Shown here in pieces: positions 5,060-12,234 of a stretch of 12,322 nt of DNA (the first letter of the stretch is position 1; each line of letters starts with the position of its first letter). A program made the position numbers and the translations under genes. Source of the stretch: an uncultured Lachnospiraceae bacterium (GTDB taxonomy: Bacteria; Bacillota; Clostridia; Lachnospirales; Lachnospiraceae); the NCBI GenBank assembly GCA_910578885.1, contig CAJTSH010000063.1, positions 1 to 12,322 on the forward strand, read 5' to 3'. The notes beneath the pieces were generated by a model. That model saw nothing but the letters and a program-made list of their open reading frames with translations, was not told the DNA's origin and searched no databases.

Positions 5060-6760
5060 ATGAAAAAAGTGAGAATGTTATTACGCGTTAGTTCAAATCA
5101 GCAGTTAGAGCCGGACGGTGATTTGAGTGTGCAAAGAGAAATTGTAAAAGACTATGTAAAAAAACACGAAGAATGGCAACTCGATTCAAAGGAATACTTT
5201 GAGGGAAGTAACAGCGGATATAAAAATTCAGTCGCAGACAGAAATGTACTTCAAAACGCCTTACAGGACGCACAGGCAAAAGAATATGATATTTTGGTGG
5301 CATACAAAGACGATAGAATTGGCAGACTTATGTGGGAAATCGGAGCCTATGTAATGGCTCTGAAAAAATGTGGTGTGGATATTTACACCGTGAAAGACGG
5401 CTGCATTTCTCCTGAAACAGATGATACAATGGGGCAAATGATGTTAGCTTTGAGATACGGTAATGCCCAGAAACAAAGTGCTGATACAGGTATGCGTGTA
5501 AAAGATACCGCCCAGAAGTTAGTGCAGAAAGGAAAATTCATGGGTGGAAAAGCCCCTTATGGCTACAAATTAGAGTTATCAGGAGAAATCAGTAAACACG
5601 GACGGGCGTTACATCATCTTGTTATTGTTCCAGAACAGGCAGAGGTTGTCAGTTATATTTATGACCTATCTCTCAATAAGGAGTACGGTTCTTCCAAAAT
5701 TGCCAGCGTTTTGAACAGGCATGAAACCTATAAAAACCTTGCCCCCAATGACACATGGAAAGGTGGAACTATCACAAGCATTTTAACGAATCCCATCTAT
5801 GCCGGACATACAGCTTATAAACGCAGGGAGCGAATCAACGGACAATATCACAGGCTTGACAGTGAGAATTGGATTACTTCTATTGACGCAAACGAAAGTA
5901 TTATGATTATCGACGGTGATACATGGAATAAAACACAGGAACGACGTAAACGCCGGGGCGATAAATACATAAAAGCATTAGAGCATAAGGATGTGAATGT
6001 GATTAGAAAGAATGATGGTATGTTAGCCTTAATTGATGTTTTATATTGCGGATATTGTGGAAGTAAAATGACAAATGGGAGTAAATATAACTATTGGACG
6101 ATAAAAGGTACAGGAGAAAAAAGAGCAAGCAAAATTGCGATATATAAATGCCAAAATGCATGGCAAGGGGTAACCCATGTTAAGACTAAGCAAATCCGAG
6201 CCGACATGATTGAACCGATTGTATTTGAATCCATCGCACAATACATCGGGAAATTACAGGAAAATGAAAGTATTTTTAATGAGATTGAGAACAATCAGAA
6301 TCAAGAAAAGAAACGGAAACAAGCTGAATTAAAAAAGGAAAAACAGAATCTTGAAAATATTCAGGACAAGATTCGGATTATGGAAGAAAATATTCCAAAT
6401 GCTATGACTGGTGACTATCCTTTGTCATTGGAAGAACTGGTAGCAATCATCAAAAAGCATAAAGAACAGGCACAGCAACAACAGGATGTTGTTACCCTAA
6501 AGGAACTGGAATTGAAAAGCACTTCTGTATCAATCAACGAATGGGAAGATATTAAAAATAAGATTCCAACATGGCAGGATGTGTTTCTAAATGCAGATGT
6601 GGCAACAAAGCGGGTACTGGTAAATAAGCTCGTAGAGCGTATTGATGTAAAGAAAACAGAAGTCGTTATTCGTTTCAAAATCAACCTTAATGACTTCATT
6701 CCACAACCCAGAATATGTGGTGATTCCCATACCACTCCGTATATACACGATTCATCGTAA
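5060..6760 (+). CDS. Large serine recombinase (integrase of the element)
   Basis: This 566-aa enzyme should integrate and excise the element by double-strand cleavage with a catalytic serine. The resolvase domain (about 1-150) has LLRVSSNQQ with Arg9 and probable nucleophile Ser11, and YKDDRIGR with Arg86 and Arg89. The Recombinase domain follows (about 165-300: GGKAPYGYK, ILTNPIYAGH). A zinc-ribbon region begins with Cys330 and Cys333 (YCGYCGSKM) and has Cys364 (YKCQ), but the usual fourth Cys is absent. A coiled coil spans about 400-450 and 465-490, as in large serine integrases. ATG 5060 has AAAGGAC about 10 nt upstream. Transcription probably comes from the promoter at 4303. The gene ends at the junction with host DNA: codons 558-566 and the stop lie in the disrupted host gene, so the C-terminal tail would differ in the excised circle. 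Confidence 0.93.
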   Translation: MKKVRMLLRVSSNQQLEPDGDLSVQREIVKDYVKKHEEWQLDSKEYFEGSNSGYKNSVADRNVLQNALQDAQAKEYDILVAYKDDRIGRLMWEIGAYVMALKKCGVDIYTVKDGCISPETDDTMGQMMLALRYGNAQKQSADTGMRVKDTAQKLVQKGKFMGGKAPYGYKLELSGEISKHGRALHHLVIVPEQAEVVSYIYDLSLNKEYGSSKIASVLNRHETYKNLAPNDTWKGGTITSILTNPIYAGHTAYKRRERINGQYHRLDSENWITSIDANESIMIIDGDTWNKTQERRKRRGDKYIKALEHKDVNVIRKNDGMLALIDVLYCGYCGSKMTNGSKYNYWTIKGTGEKRASKIAIYKCQNAWQGVTHVKTKQIRADMIEPIVFESIAQYIGKLQENESIFNEIENNQNQEKKRKQAELKKEKQNLENIQDKIRIMEENIPNAMTGDYPLSLEELVAIIKKHKEQAQQQQDVVTLKELELKSTSVSINEWEDIKNKIPTWQDVFLNADVATKRVLVNKLVERIDVKKTEVVIRFKINLNDFIPQPRICGDSHTTPYIHDSS

Positions 6761-7403
6761 AGGACATAATTGCCAGAATGTTGGCGCGCAGGCTCGCATC
6801 CGGCCATGTAGCATAAATTTCGCTCGAAGCGACATTTTTAATGTAATCCCGGTATCTGATATAATACTCCGGTGCGGTACTGTCTGTCGGCGCACCGTCA
6901 TGTACAATTACATATTCGGGAACTACGACCCGGCTTAAAACAATCTCTCCGGTTTCTGAAACCGGTTTGATTTCAGCCTCCGGAATCTTGGGCGGAAAAT
7001 TTCCATATAGTGTATTGGCGCTGATTACAATATTCTCCTCTTCCGGTCCCACTACATCATGACTTCTTAAGTTTACCGGCTGAACCGCTGTTACATCCGG
7101 CAAAACCGCAATTCCTGAAATATCAAGCGGACGGTAACCGGGCGCCGTTACCACAATTGTATATTCCGCATATGGCTGCCTCTCGGAAGGCTCCATACTC
7201 AATTCCAGCGGGGGCGCGTTTAGCTCCAGCACCTCTGTTTGTCCGGACTCGTCTGTTTTCACTTCCCCTATCGTCTGACTTGGATTTCCGGTATAGGAAA
7301 TCGTAACCGTTGCATCCGGTATGGGTTCCGCTCCTACTGCCGTAAGTACATTTATCTGTAGTTTCCCCTTCTCAAAGGTTTGCATGGCATGAAGACCTGA
7401 CAT
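6696..7403 (-). pseudogene. Disrupted spore/cell-wall-type protein: CarboxypepD_reg-like domain plus start of SpoIID-like region
   Basis: The host gene is truncated by the element. Residues about 8-85 form a carboxypeptidase-regulatory-like beta-sandwich (KLQINVLTAVGAEPIPDATVTISYTG ... TDESGQTEVLELNAPP). A linker follows, and then a region from about 162 (IVHDGAPTDS, DYIKNVASSEIYATWPDASL, ILAIMSFTMNRVYTEWY) typical of clostridial proteins often annotated as SpoIID-like, cortex-lytic or peptidoglycan-binding. Those proteins normally continue well beyond this point, so a C-terminal portion is missing. Residues 226-235 and the stop come from the element. ATG 7403 has AAAGGA 10 nt upstream; Met7 (7385) has only AGGT. 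No signal peptide is visible. A role in spore or envelope remodelling is inferred from family memory. Whether the remnant folds is unknown. Confidence 0.78.
6724..6738. other. Element/host junction (right attachment site)
   Basis: On the minus strand the host gene reads through a conserved-looking VYTEWY, then changes to GNHHIFWVVE and a stop. The family usually continues with Arg after this Tyr, as far as I recall. The crossover should lie within or next to ATACCA (6729-6734). The central dinucleotide cannot be fixed without the left junction or an empty site. Confidence 0.6.
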
Positions 7404-7451
7404 GGCATCATAATCCTTTTTGCACGATTCTTTCTACTATATGCAATTCAT

Positions 7452-7496
7452 AAAAAAAGGTGCATGACACCGCTATTATCTAACGGAACCATGCAC
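7452..7496 (-). terminator. Intrinsic terminator of the 7506-8267 gene
   Basis: On the minus strand, GTGCATG (7490-7496) pairs with CATGCAC (7460-7466). An inner CCGTTA/TAGCGG stem extends the structure, and seven T follow (complement of 7452-7458). It starts 9 nt after the stop at 7506 and separates this transcript from the disrupted gene downstream. Confidence 0.88.
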
Positions 7497-7505
7497 TCAG
7501 CTTTT

Positions 7506-8267
7506 CTAACTCCAAATATCAAAATGCTGTCCGACCTTAAGTTCTTCCTCGGTCCTTACATTGTCACTCATTCCTTCATACATCACATCATTTATTTTCC
7601 GAAGAAGTTCCTCTACGGAAGATGCCGTAACCGTTACCAGATTCTCATCATCCCATTCGCTCTCTTCCAGCGCTTCCGCCTTGCCTTCTTTCTCTGCTTT
7701 GCGCTTCTCGGCTCGTTTCTCCTCCGCTGTCTTCTGCGCCTCTTTCTTTTCTTCTGCGCGCTTAGCAGCATTCTTTTCAATCCGTTTCTTCTGCGCTGCC
7801 TGTGCCTTATCTACAACTGCAAAGAGGGATGTAACACCATCCTTCACCTGCATTCCGAATGTTTTCACATGACTTGCATTCTTTCCGAGACTTTGTTTCA
7901 ACTGTGTCAACTTTATCGCTGAACTGCCGATGATTCCCTCATACTGTTTCCGATAGCTTTCATCCGTTGCCATCCGCTCGATTTTTTCCTCATCGATCAG
8001 GACTACCATGCGGTTAGCATTGGCGTATTTTCCTGCCTGTGCCTGAGCCGCTTCTTTCTGATCCTTGCTGACAAGGATAAAATCCATATTTGAATACTTC
8101 TTTTTTAGCTGCTCGTAATACTTCTGCGCCTTTTCACTCAGCTCCGGCGAACCAATGGTTCTTCCATAATTGTTGGTCTTTGTCTTCTCCGTTGCCTTTG
8201 ACGTTGTTTTGGATGCAGCAATCCCATTTGCAACTGCATTGCTGCCTGCCTGTGATATTGTACTCAT
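7506..8267 (-). CDS. DUF6033-like cytoplasmic-type protein, 253 aa
   Basis: No biochemical role is known to me. Residues 1-40 are low complexity (Ser/Ala/Thr/Lys). Residues about 42-150 form a globular part (LSEKAQKYYEQLKKKYSNMDFILVS ... RMVVLIDEEKIERMATDESYRKQYEGII) that I associate with the Lachnospiraceae DUF6033 group; the family number is from memory. Residues 155-201 are a long Lys/Glu/Ala helix, followed by an acidic tail (SSVEELLRKINDVMYEGM) ending HFDIWS. There is no signal peptide. ATG 8267 is preferred over ATG 8273 because AAGGAGG ends only 1 nt before the latter. It forms its own transcription unit with a SigD-type promoter at 8342-8369 and a terminator at 7452. Confidence 0.8.
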   Translation of the reverse strand: MSTISQAGSNAVANGIAASKTTSKATEKTKTNNYGRTIGSPELSEKAQKYYEQLKKKYSNMDFILVSKDQKEAAQAQAGKYANANRMVVLIDEEKIERMATDESYRKQYEGIIGSSAIKLTQLKQSLGKNASHVKTFGMQVKDGVTSLFAVVDKAQAAQKKRIEKNAAKRAEEKKEAQKTAEEKRAEKRKAEKEGKAEALEESEWDDENLVTVTASSVEELLRKINDVMYEGMSDNVRTEEELKVGQHFDIWS

Positions 8268-8341
8268 AGTCATTCCTCCTTGAAATTATGCGGTAAATCC
8301 TTTTACCTGCGTTTATGTATTAGAAATTCCCCTTATAAATT

Positions 8342-8369
8342 ATATCGGCTCATACTACAGAAATGTTTA
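8342..8369 (-). promoter_or_regulatory. SigD/FliA-type promoter upstream of the DUF6033-like gene
   Basis: On the minus strand, TAAA (8366-8369) is followed after 16 nt by GCCGATAT (8342-8349). The B. subtilis SigD consensus is TAAA, about 15 nt, GCCGATAT, so the -10 box is a perfect match. It lies 74 nt before ATG 8267. Confidence 0.65.
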
Positions 8370-8404
8370 CAAAATCTTCCTTAATATCCCATTGATCCAA
8401 AAAG

Positions 8405-8977
8405 TTAACTGCTGCTTCGGTTCAAAAAGAATTTCAAAATTCTGCTCAACGGATTTTTGGAACTATTTGAATACGCTGTCCCTAACGCCTGACCCGCGCC
8501 GTATGTTTTTCCGATTCCTAAAACATTCTCCCGTGACAGTGTCGTTTTTCTTCCTGCCGCATCATACGTAGTAAAAGAGTTCTTTTCCTCGTCAGATGTT
8601 CCGCTTTTTTCTTCCAGAGCATCTGCAATCAGGCTGACACAGTTTTCAAAACTGTCCCCGTAACCATAAGATGACCACGGATTCCGATAACTGTTTCCGT
8701 AGTTATATGAAGTCAACAGACTGCCGTCTTCTGTGCTGTATGGATTCAGCGAGCTGCTGTAGCGGTCATAGTCATTCCGATATCTAAGTGATACCATTCT
8801 CTCAACATAGCTGTCAAAGCTGCTCTGCGAATCGGAACCGCCAATAGAAGCGGAAGCAGAGTTTCTCCCTGCCTCCCTGTTTGTCCTTCGGGTTTCCCGC
8901 CATTTCTCTATCTGCGCCCTTTGTGCGACCGCAGAATTTGTCTCTGATGTTGTGTTGTATAAACTTCCTATTTCCAT
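8405..8977 (-). CDS. Hypothetical protein, 190 aa, Ser/Tyr/Asn-rich
   Basis: I do not recognise a family. The N-terminal 40 residues are helical and charged (AQRAQIEKWRETRRTNREAG), and the middle is rich in Ser, Tyr, Asn and Gly (YRNDYDRYSSSLNPYSTEDG, YNYGNSYRNPWSSYGYG). A helix SFENCVSLIADALEEKS follows, then a TTYDAAGRKTTLSRENVLGIGKTYGAG segment and a short basic C-terminus (SRILKFFLNRSSS). It has no signal peptide or clear membrane span. ATG 8977 lies 5 nt beyond the upstream gene's stop (8983-8985) with GGGGA nearby, which suggests translational coupling; a GTG at 8992 would overlap the upstream gene. It is probably co-transcribed from the promoter at 9695. Confidence 0.7.
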   Translation of the reverse strand: MEIGSLYNTTSETNSAVAQRAQIEKWRETRRTNREAGRNSASASIGGSDSQSSFDSYVERMVSLRYRNDYDRYSSSLNPYSTEDGSLLTSYNYGNSYRNPWSSYGYGDSFENCVSLIADALEEKSGTSDEEKNSFTTYDAAGRKTTLSRENVLGIGKTYGAGQALGTAYSNSSKNPLSRILKFFLNRSSS

Positions 8978-8982
8978 AGTAT

Positions 8983-9672
8983 TTATCCCCACAAATTATA
9001 ATGATTCGTTCCCGGCATACCGGAATAAAGTGAACCGCTTGCGTTGTATTGACTGGAAAGGCTTTCTGCATATGCAGAGGCATTCGCTGACACTCTGCTG
9101 CTGATATAACTTACTTTTTGTGTAAAGTCGGAGCCATCTCCCACCGCTTTTCTCAGACTATCTAAATCCGCTTCCTTCAGCGTCTTTGAATCCACCTTCA
9201 GACTGCCATCCTTGTTCTTGGTAATTCCCACTGCTTTGAGCGCATCCGCATTGCCATCCACAAGACTTGCTAATTCCTCCTTGTAAAACCCATTCATGGC
9301 TCCGCCGGATTTTTTCAGCTGCTCCATCGTATCGTTATAAGCGTCCACCATCTTCTGAATTTCAGAAGTGAGCGCTTCTGTACTCTGCTCCTTCTCTGCT
9401 TTCTGGAACAGGGAATCTGCACCCACCTCTCCAAGCTTTGCAGCACATTCTTTCAGGCTGTCGGCAGATTTCTCCAATTTCTTGTATGAATCCTTCTGCA
9501 TACGGTCCACAGGAGACGCCATCCCAAATATATTATTTGATTTCTTCTTTGATCCTGACAGCGGATCCAGAGCAGAATCTTCATTATTGATTATATCCAA
9601 AAGTGAAGTCTGGTTAACCGGAATTCCGGTTCTTCTTGAAGTTTCATTTAACATCTGTGTCGTAATTCTCAT
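8983..9672 (-). CDS. Small flagellar hook-associated-like protein (FlgL-like N-terminus, FliD-like C-terminus)
   Basis: The 229-aa product begins MRITTQMLNETSRRTG, which resembles the FlgL/flagellin N-terminal export and assembly region (MRIT..M). Its second half resembles the FliD C-terminal pattern: KMVDAYNDTMEQLK (about 107-120), AVGITKNKDGSLKVDSKTL (about 137-155, the LGI..NKDGTL..D..KL motif) and a final helix YISSRVSANASAYAESLSS (about 179-197). It is far shorter than real FlgL or FliD, so it is a distant relative or a look-alike, not a normal flagellar structural protein. ATG 9672 has AAAGGAGG at 7-nt spacing. It is the first gene of a two-gene unit with the 190-aa protein and has a GCCGATAA box 22 nt upstream. 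Secretion by a flagellar-type export system is possible but is inference. Confidence 0.65.
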   Translation of the reverse strand: MRITTQMLNETSRRTGIPVNQTSLLDIINNEDSALDPLSGSKKKSNNIFGMASPVDRMQKDSYKKLEKSADSLKECAAKLGEVGADSLFQKAEKEQSTEALTSEIQKMVDAYNDTMEQLKKSGGAMNGFYKEELASLVDGNADALKAVGITKNKDGSLKVDSKTLKEADLDSLRKAVGDGSDFTQKVSYISSRVSANASAYAESLSSQYNASGSLYSGMPGTNHYNLWG

Positions 9673-9694
9673 TGCAATTCCTCCTTTTATATAT

Positions 9695-9723
9695 TTATCG
9701 GCATAAATATCAAAATAATTTTA
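9695..9723 (-). promoter_or_regulatory. SigD/FliA-type promoter candidate upstream of the FliD-like gene
   Basis: GCCGATAA (complement of 9695-9702) is preceded by TAAA (complement of 9720-9723) at 17 nt, slightly longer than usual. The start of transcription would be near 9688, just ahead of AAAGGAGG, giving a very short leader. Confidence 0.55.
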
Positions 9724-9815
9724 CTTTTGTAATGAATCGTTCCTTTCCCGTAATAAATTTATAACCGTTCGGCTTCTGTCTTCACTCTGCACGAATTTAC
9801 TTCCGCATCCCTCTC

Positions 9816-11258
9816 TTATGTATACGAAAACGCTTCCCCATTCCAGTCCAGCTCCGTCTCAAAAGAGGGAATCGCACCGTGGGCATCCCGATAATTCAGC
9901 ACCTCGTAGAACATTTTCTGATAGTCATAGTAAGCGGAATTTACGTCTGCATTGTTAATCAAATCTGAAATATTCTGCGGAAGACCAGCAAGCTTTTCCT
10001 TCACGATCATCTTACTGTTACTGGTATTTACGATATGGACATTTTTCAAGGAGCTTCTTCCTCCCGACGCTTTTGCCAAAAAACCTTCCAATTCATCGGC
10101 AAACATGGCAATCCGATACTCTTGATTCGTCATATTCTGCACCGTGGGTGAATGTACCAAATAAAGCTTCTTAAGCTGCCCCACAAAACGTTCCTGAATC
10201 ATCTCCGCCGCTTTCTGATTCTCTTCTTCTGTCAGACCAGTTACCTCAACCGCTCCGTCTGCAGACAGACGTATGTGCATCTGCGAATCTTTCCCAATCC
10301 CGGCTTCTTCACATGCTGCTTGAAATTCTTTTTGTAAATCCTCGCTCCAAAGCGTATTCTCTGCATCGGATATATCCTTCATATTCCCGTAAATACGAAT
10401 ATATTTCTCCTCCGCGCCCGTCAGGATTTCTCCCTTCCGTTTCCGCTCTATTAATTCCTCCACACTCTCTTTCCCCGTATATCGTTCTTCTTCCGGAAGC
10501 TCCGAAAACTGTCTGTCATGAAGCGCATCCATTTCTTTCTCGTTTCTATCATTTCTGACCTGTGCGATTCTTTCCGAAAGATTTTTCCTTTTCTCCGGGT
10601 CAGCCTCCTGCGGCGCAGAATAATCTGCTTCCCGAAGAGCCTTTCGATATTCCTCGCTCACCTCACCTTCCCGGAATTTCAATCTATATGCTATAGGTTC
10701 CCCGACACTGCTTCCATCCGCCTTTTCTATTTTCATTGTAAAGCGGTTAGATGTTGACCAGTCGCATGGTATAACCAGAGTGCTGGTCCCATCCGCATTC
10801 TTCTCTGCCATTCCCACCTGATTACCTTCCGCATCATAGAGCGTCAGATTGACGTCCTCTCCTTCCGGCGTTTCCAGCGTCACGTAGACTGGACGTCCAA
10901 ACGCCGTCTGTGTCATTGTATTCACCTGATAATAATCCACGTCAGTATCACTGCTTATACTTCCCTCAAAACAAGACTCTGTATTCCGGTTGGTAATCAA
11001 TGAGCTTAAATTTAACAGCCCGGAAATAACTCCCAGCCCGCTGATCGTCCCAACAGCGGAGTTGCGGTAAAGGTCATTTTGCAGATCATCTCCTTCCGTG
11101 ATAATCTTCTTTGCTCCCGAATCATACAGCTTTATCGGTTCCAGAAGCGGCACGTTTAAGCATACCGTCCGGTTTCCCGCTGCAGCGCTCTTCTGCATTT
11201 TTGACTGCAAGCAGCTATTCCCATAAGGAGCATATCGACTTCCAATGATTCCAATCAT
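9816..11258 (-). CDS. Hypothetical multidomain protein with PPC-like beta-sandwich, 480 aa
   Basis: No function is known to me. Residues 1-90 contain a short hydrophobic, Gly-rich patch (VGTISGLGVISGLLNLSSLI, about 69-88). Residues about 93-197 look like a bacterial pre-peptidase C-terminal (PPC) domain: FEGSISSDTDVDYYQV, VNLTLYDAEGNQVG, NRFTMKIEKADG. A charged helical stretch follows (about 200-275), and a C-terminal part with MHIRLSADGAVEVTGLTEEE (about 331-350). PPC domains normally occur in secreted enzymes, yet there is no Sec signal peptide here. ATG 11258 has AAGGGAG at 6-nt spacing. It lies 31 nt after the 247-aa gene and is probably co-transcribed with it from the promoter near 12127. 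I see no clear terminator in the 143 nt between its stop and the next gene. Confidence 0.75.
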   Translation of the reverse strand: MIGIIGSRYAPYGNSCLQSKMQKSAAAGNRTVCLNVPLLEPIKLYDSGAKKIITEGDDLQNDLYRNSAVGTISGLGVISGLLNLSSLITNRNTESCFEGSISSDTDVDYYQVNTMTQTAFGRPVYVTLETPEGEDVNLTLYDAEGNQVGMAEKNADGTSTLVIPCDWSTSNRFTMKIEKADGSSVGEPIAYRLKFREGEVSEEYRKALREADYSAPQEADPEKRKNLSERIAQVRNDRNEKEMDALHDRQFSELPEEERYTGKESVEELIERKRKGEILTGAEEKYIRIYGNMKDISDAENTLWSEDLQKEFQAACEEAGIGKDSQMHIRLSADGAVEVTGLTEEENQKAAEMIQERFVGQLKKLYLVHSPTVQNMTNQEYRIAMFADELEGFLAKASGGRSSLKNVHIVNTSNSKMIVKEKLAGLPQNISDLINNADVNSAYYDYQKMFYEVLNYRDAHGAIPSFETELDWNGEAFSYT

Positions 11259-11289
11259 GCCATTCTCCCTTCAAACAAAACTCTCATTC

Positions 11290-12033
11290 CTATCCTTTTA
11301 ATATACTGTTTTTCATGATTTTAGCTGTAAGGCTCGCTTCATAGGCGGCGCTTGCATAAGACATCTGCTTGGCATTCCACGGCTGCATCAGCCTTGCTTT
11401 TTCTTTTCGCTCAATAGCAGCGCTTTCCAAAAGCTTTTCCTGCATCCGTCTTTTCTCCCTCGCCTTCTTATTCAGCCATTCCTCCTGCTGCTTCTTCAAC
11501 AGCTTTTTCCGTTTCTTCCGTCTTTCCCAGAAGCTGTTCACCGCACATTTATCATACCGGCTTTTGCTGTTCTGACAGCTTTTGCTCCATGAATATCCTC
11601 GATACTCCTCTTTGGTCGCGCCGAAATACGCCACTGAATAGGAAGCTCCGCAAACAGATCCCCAAGGGTTATTAAAGGAAAAATTGTCCCGAATGATACC
11701 CAAGACCCATTTCTCATATTCCGGGTCGTTTTTCATCGCTTCGAATCCGGCGTCTGTGATATGGATACAGACTGTATTATTCACCTGCGATGGATGCACA
11801 TACATTTCTGATATCTCATCATAAATATACTGCTTGTATTCTTCCATCGTCATGTCCCTCGTCGAGACGTCTGCGGCGGTTCCTGACTGGGATACATTTT
11901 CACTCTCCATACTTTTTTCCAGAACAGTTCTGACAAAGGCGCTATCTGGCTTCGCCTTATTCTGTGCCTCATATGTTTTCATAATATCATGGCAGGCTCT
12001 CGTCCTGTAATCCGGATTTATTGTATTGTTCAT
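11290..12033 (-). CDS. Conserved-looking hypothetical protein, 247 aa, with basic coiled-coil tail
   Basis: Residues 1-25 (MNNTINPDYRTRACHDIMKTYEA) and about 58-140 (DMTMEEYKQYIYDEISEMYVHPSQ ... ITDAGFEAMKNDPEYEKWVLGIIRDNF ... VAYFGATKEEYRG) look like a Lachnospiraceae protein family that I recognise by pattern but cannot name with certainty; it may be related to the DUF6033 group. Residues about 160-212 are extremely basic and helical (FWERRKKRKKLLKKQQEEW, REKRRMQEKLL). There are several cysteines (14, 89, 118, 143, 153) and no signal peptide. ATG 12033 is chosen because GGAGGG precedes it by 7 nt; an ATG 6 nt upstream touches the ribosome binding site. It is the first gene of a two-gene unit with the 480-aa protein and has a GCCGATAT box about 93 nt upstream. 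Confidence 0.78.
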   Translation of the reverse strand: MNNTINPDYRTRACHDIMKTYEAQNKAKPDSAFVRTVLEKSMESENVSQSGTAADVSTRDMTMEEYKQYIYDEISEMYVHPSQVNNTVCIHITDAGFEAMKNDPEYEKWVLGIIRDNFSFNNPWGSVCGASYSVAYFGATKEEYRGYSWSKSCQNSKSRYDKCAVNSFWERRKKRKKLLKKQQEEWLNKKAREKRRMQEKLLESAAIERKEKARLMQPWNAKQMSYASAAYEASLTAKIMKNSILKG

Positions 12034-12126
12034 AATCATCCCTCCTGCAAAGCATAGCGCAGTCGCTGTGAAAACACCTTCCGCCAATACTCTTTGTGCA
12101 GCTAATAATCATTTTCTTCAAATATA

Positions 12127-12134
12127 ATATCGGC
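12127..12134 (-). promoter_or_regulatory. SigD/FliA-type -10 box upstream of the two-gene operon
   Basis: The minus strand carries a perfect GCCGATAT at 12127-12134. No TAAA is present at the expected distance, only a T-run, so the -35 is weak or absent. The box lies about 93 nt before ATG 12033. A small GCAGA/TCTGC inverted repeat sits just upstream of it. Confidence 0.45.
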
Positions 12135-12191
12135 AGAAATCTGCTAAAAAAAGGGGATTTGTAATAAAAGAAACATTTGCCGTAACCAAAA

Positions 12192-12220
12192 TATGAGAAT
12201 CCAGAAACAGGATTCTCATA
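12192..12220. terminator. Hairpin, possible minus-strand terminator of a gene beyond the window
   Basis: TATGAGAATCC (12192-12202) and GGATTCTCATA (12210-12220) form 11 perfect pairs with a 7-nt loop. On the minus strand it is followed by TTTTGG, a short T-run; on the plus strand there is none. It could end a minus-strand gene located to the right. Confidence 0.5.
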
Positions 12221-12234
12221 AGGGTTGATTGCAA

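Larger units (their letters stand above)
1..6730. mobile_element. Integrative mobilizable element, right-hand part
   Basis: The segment combines a MobV relaxase, a Rep_2-type rolling-circle initiator, a presumed origin, a possible oriT, a cargo gene and a large serine recombinase at its right edge. No conjugation channel genes are visible, so transfer would need a helper element; genes to the left of the window could change this. The right boundary is placed where the host gene reading frame stops matching its family, near 6724-6738. The left boundary is outside the window, so the full length is unknown. The DNA is visibly more AT-rich than the host genes to the right. Confidence 0.8.

Noticed and set aside
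7425..7460. SigE-like CATANNNT box before the disrupted spore-type gene
   Set aside because: CATATAGT is present but no convincing -35 box lies at the right distance, and it overlaps the terminator tail.
7561..7922. Plus-strand ORFs opposite the DUF6033-like gene (and similar ones opposite 9368-11575)
   Set aside because: They are rich in Ser, Phe, Leu and Cys, as expected for the complement of Lys/Glu/Ala-rich coding, and lack ribosome binding sites.
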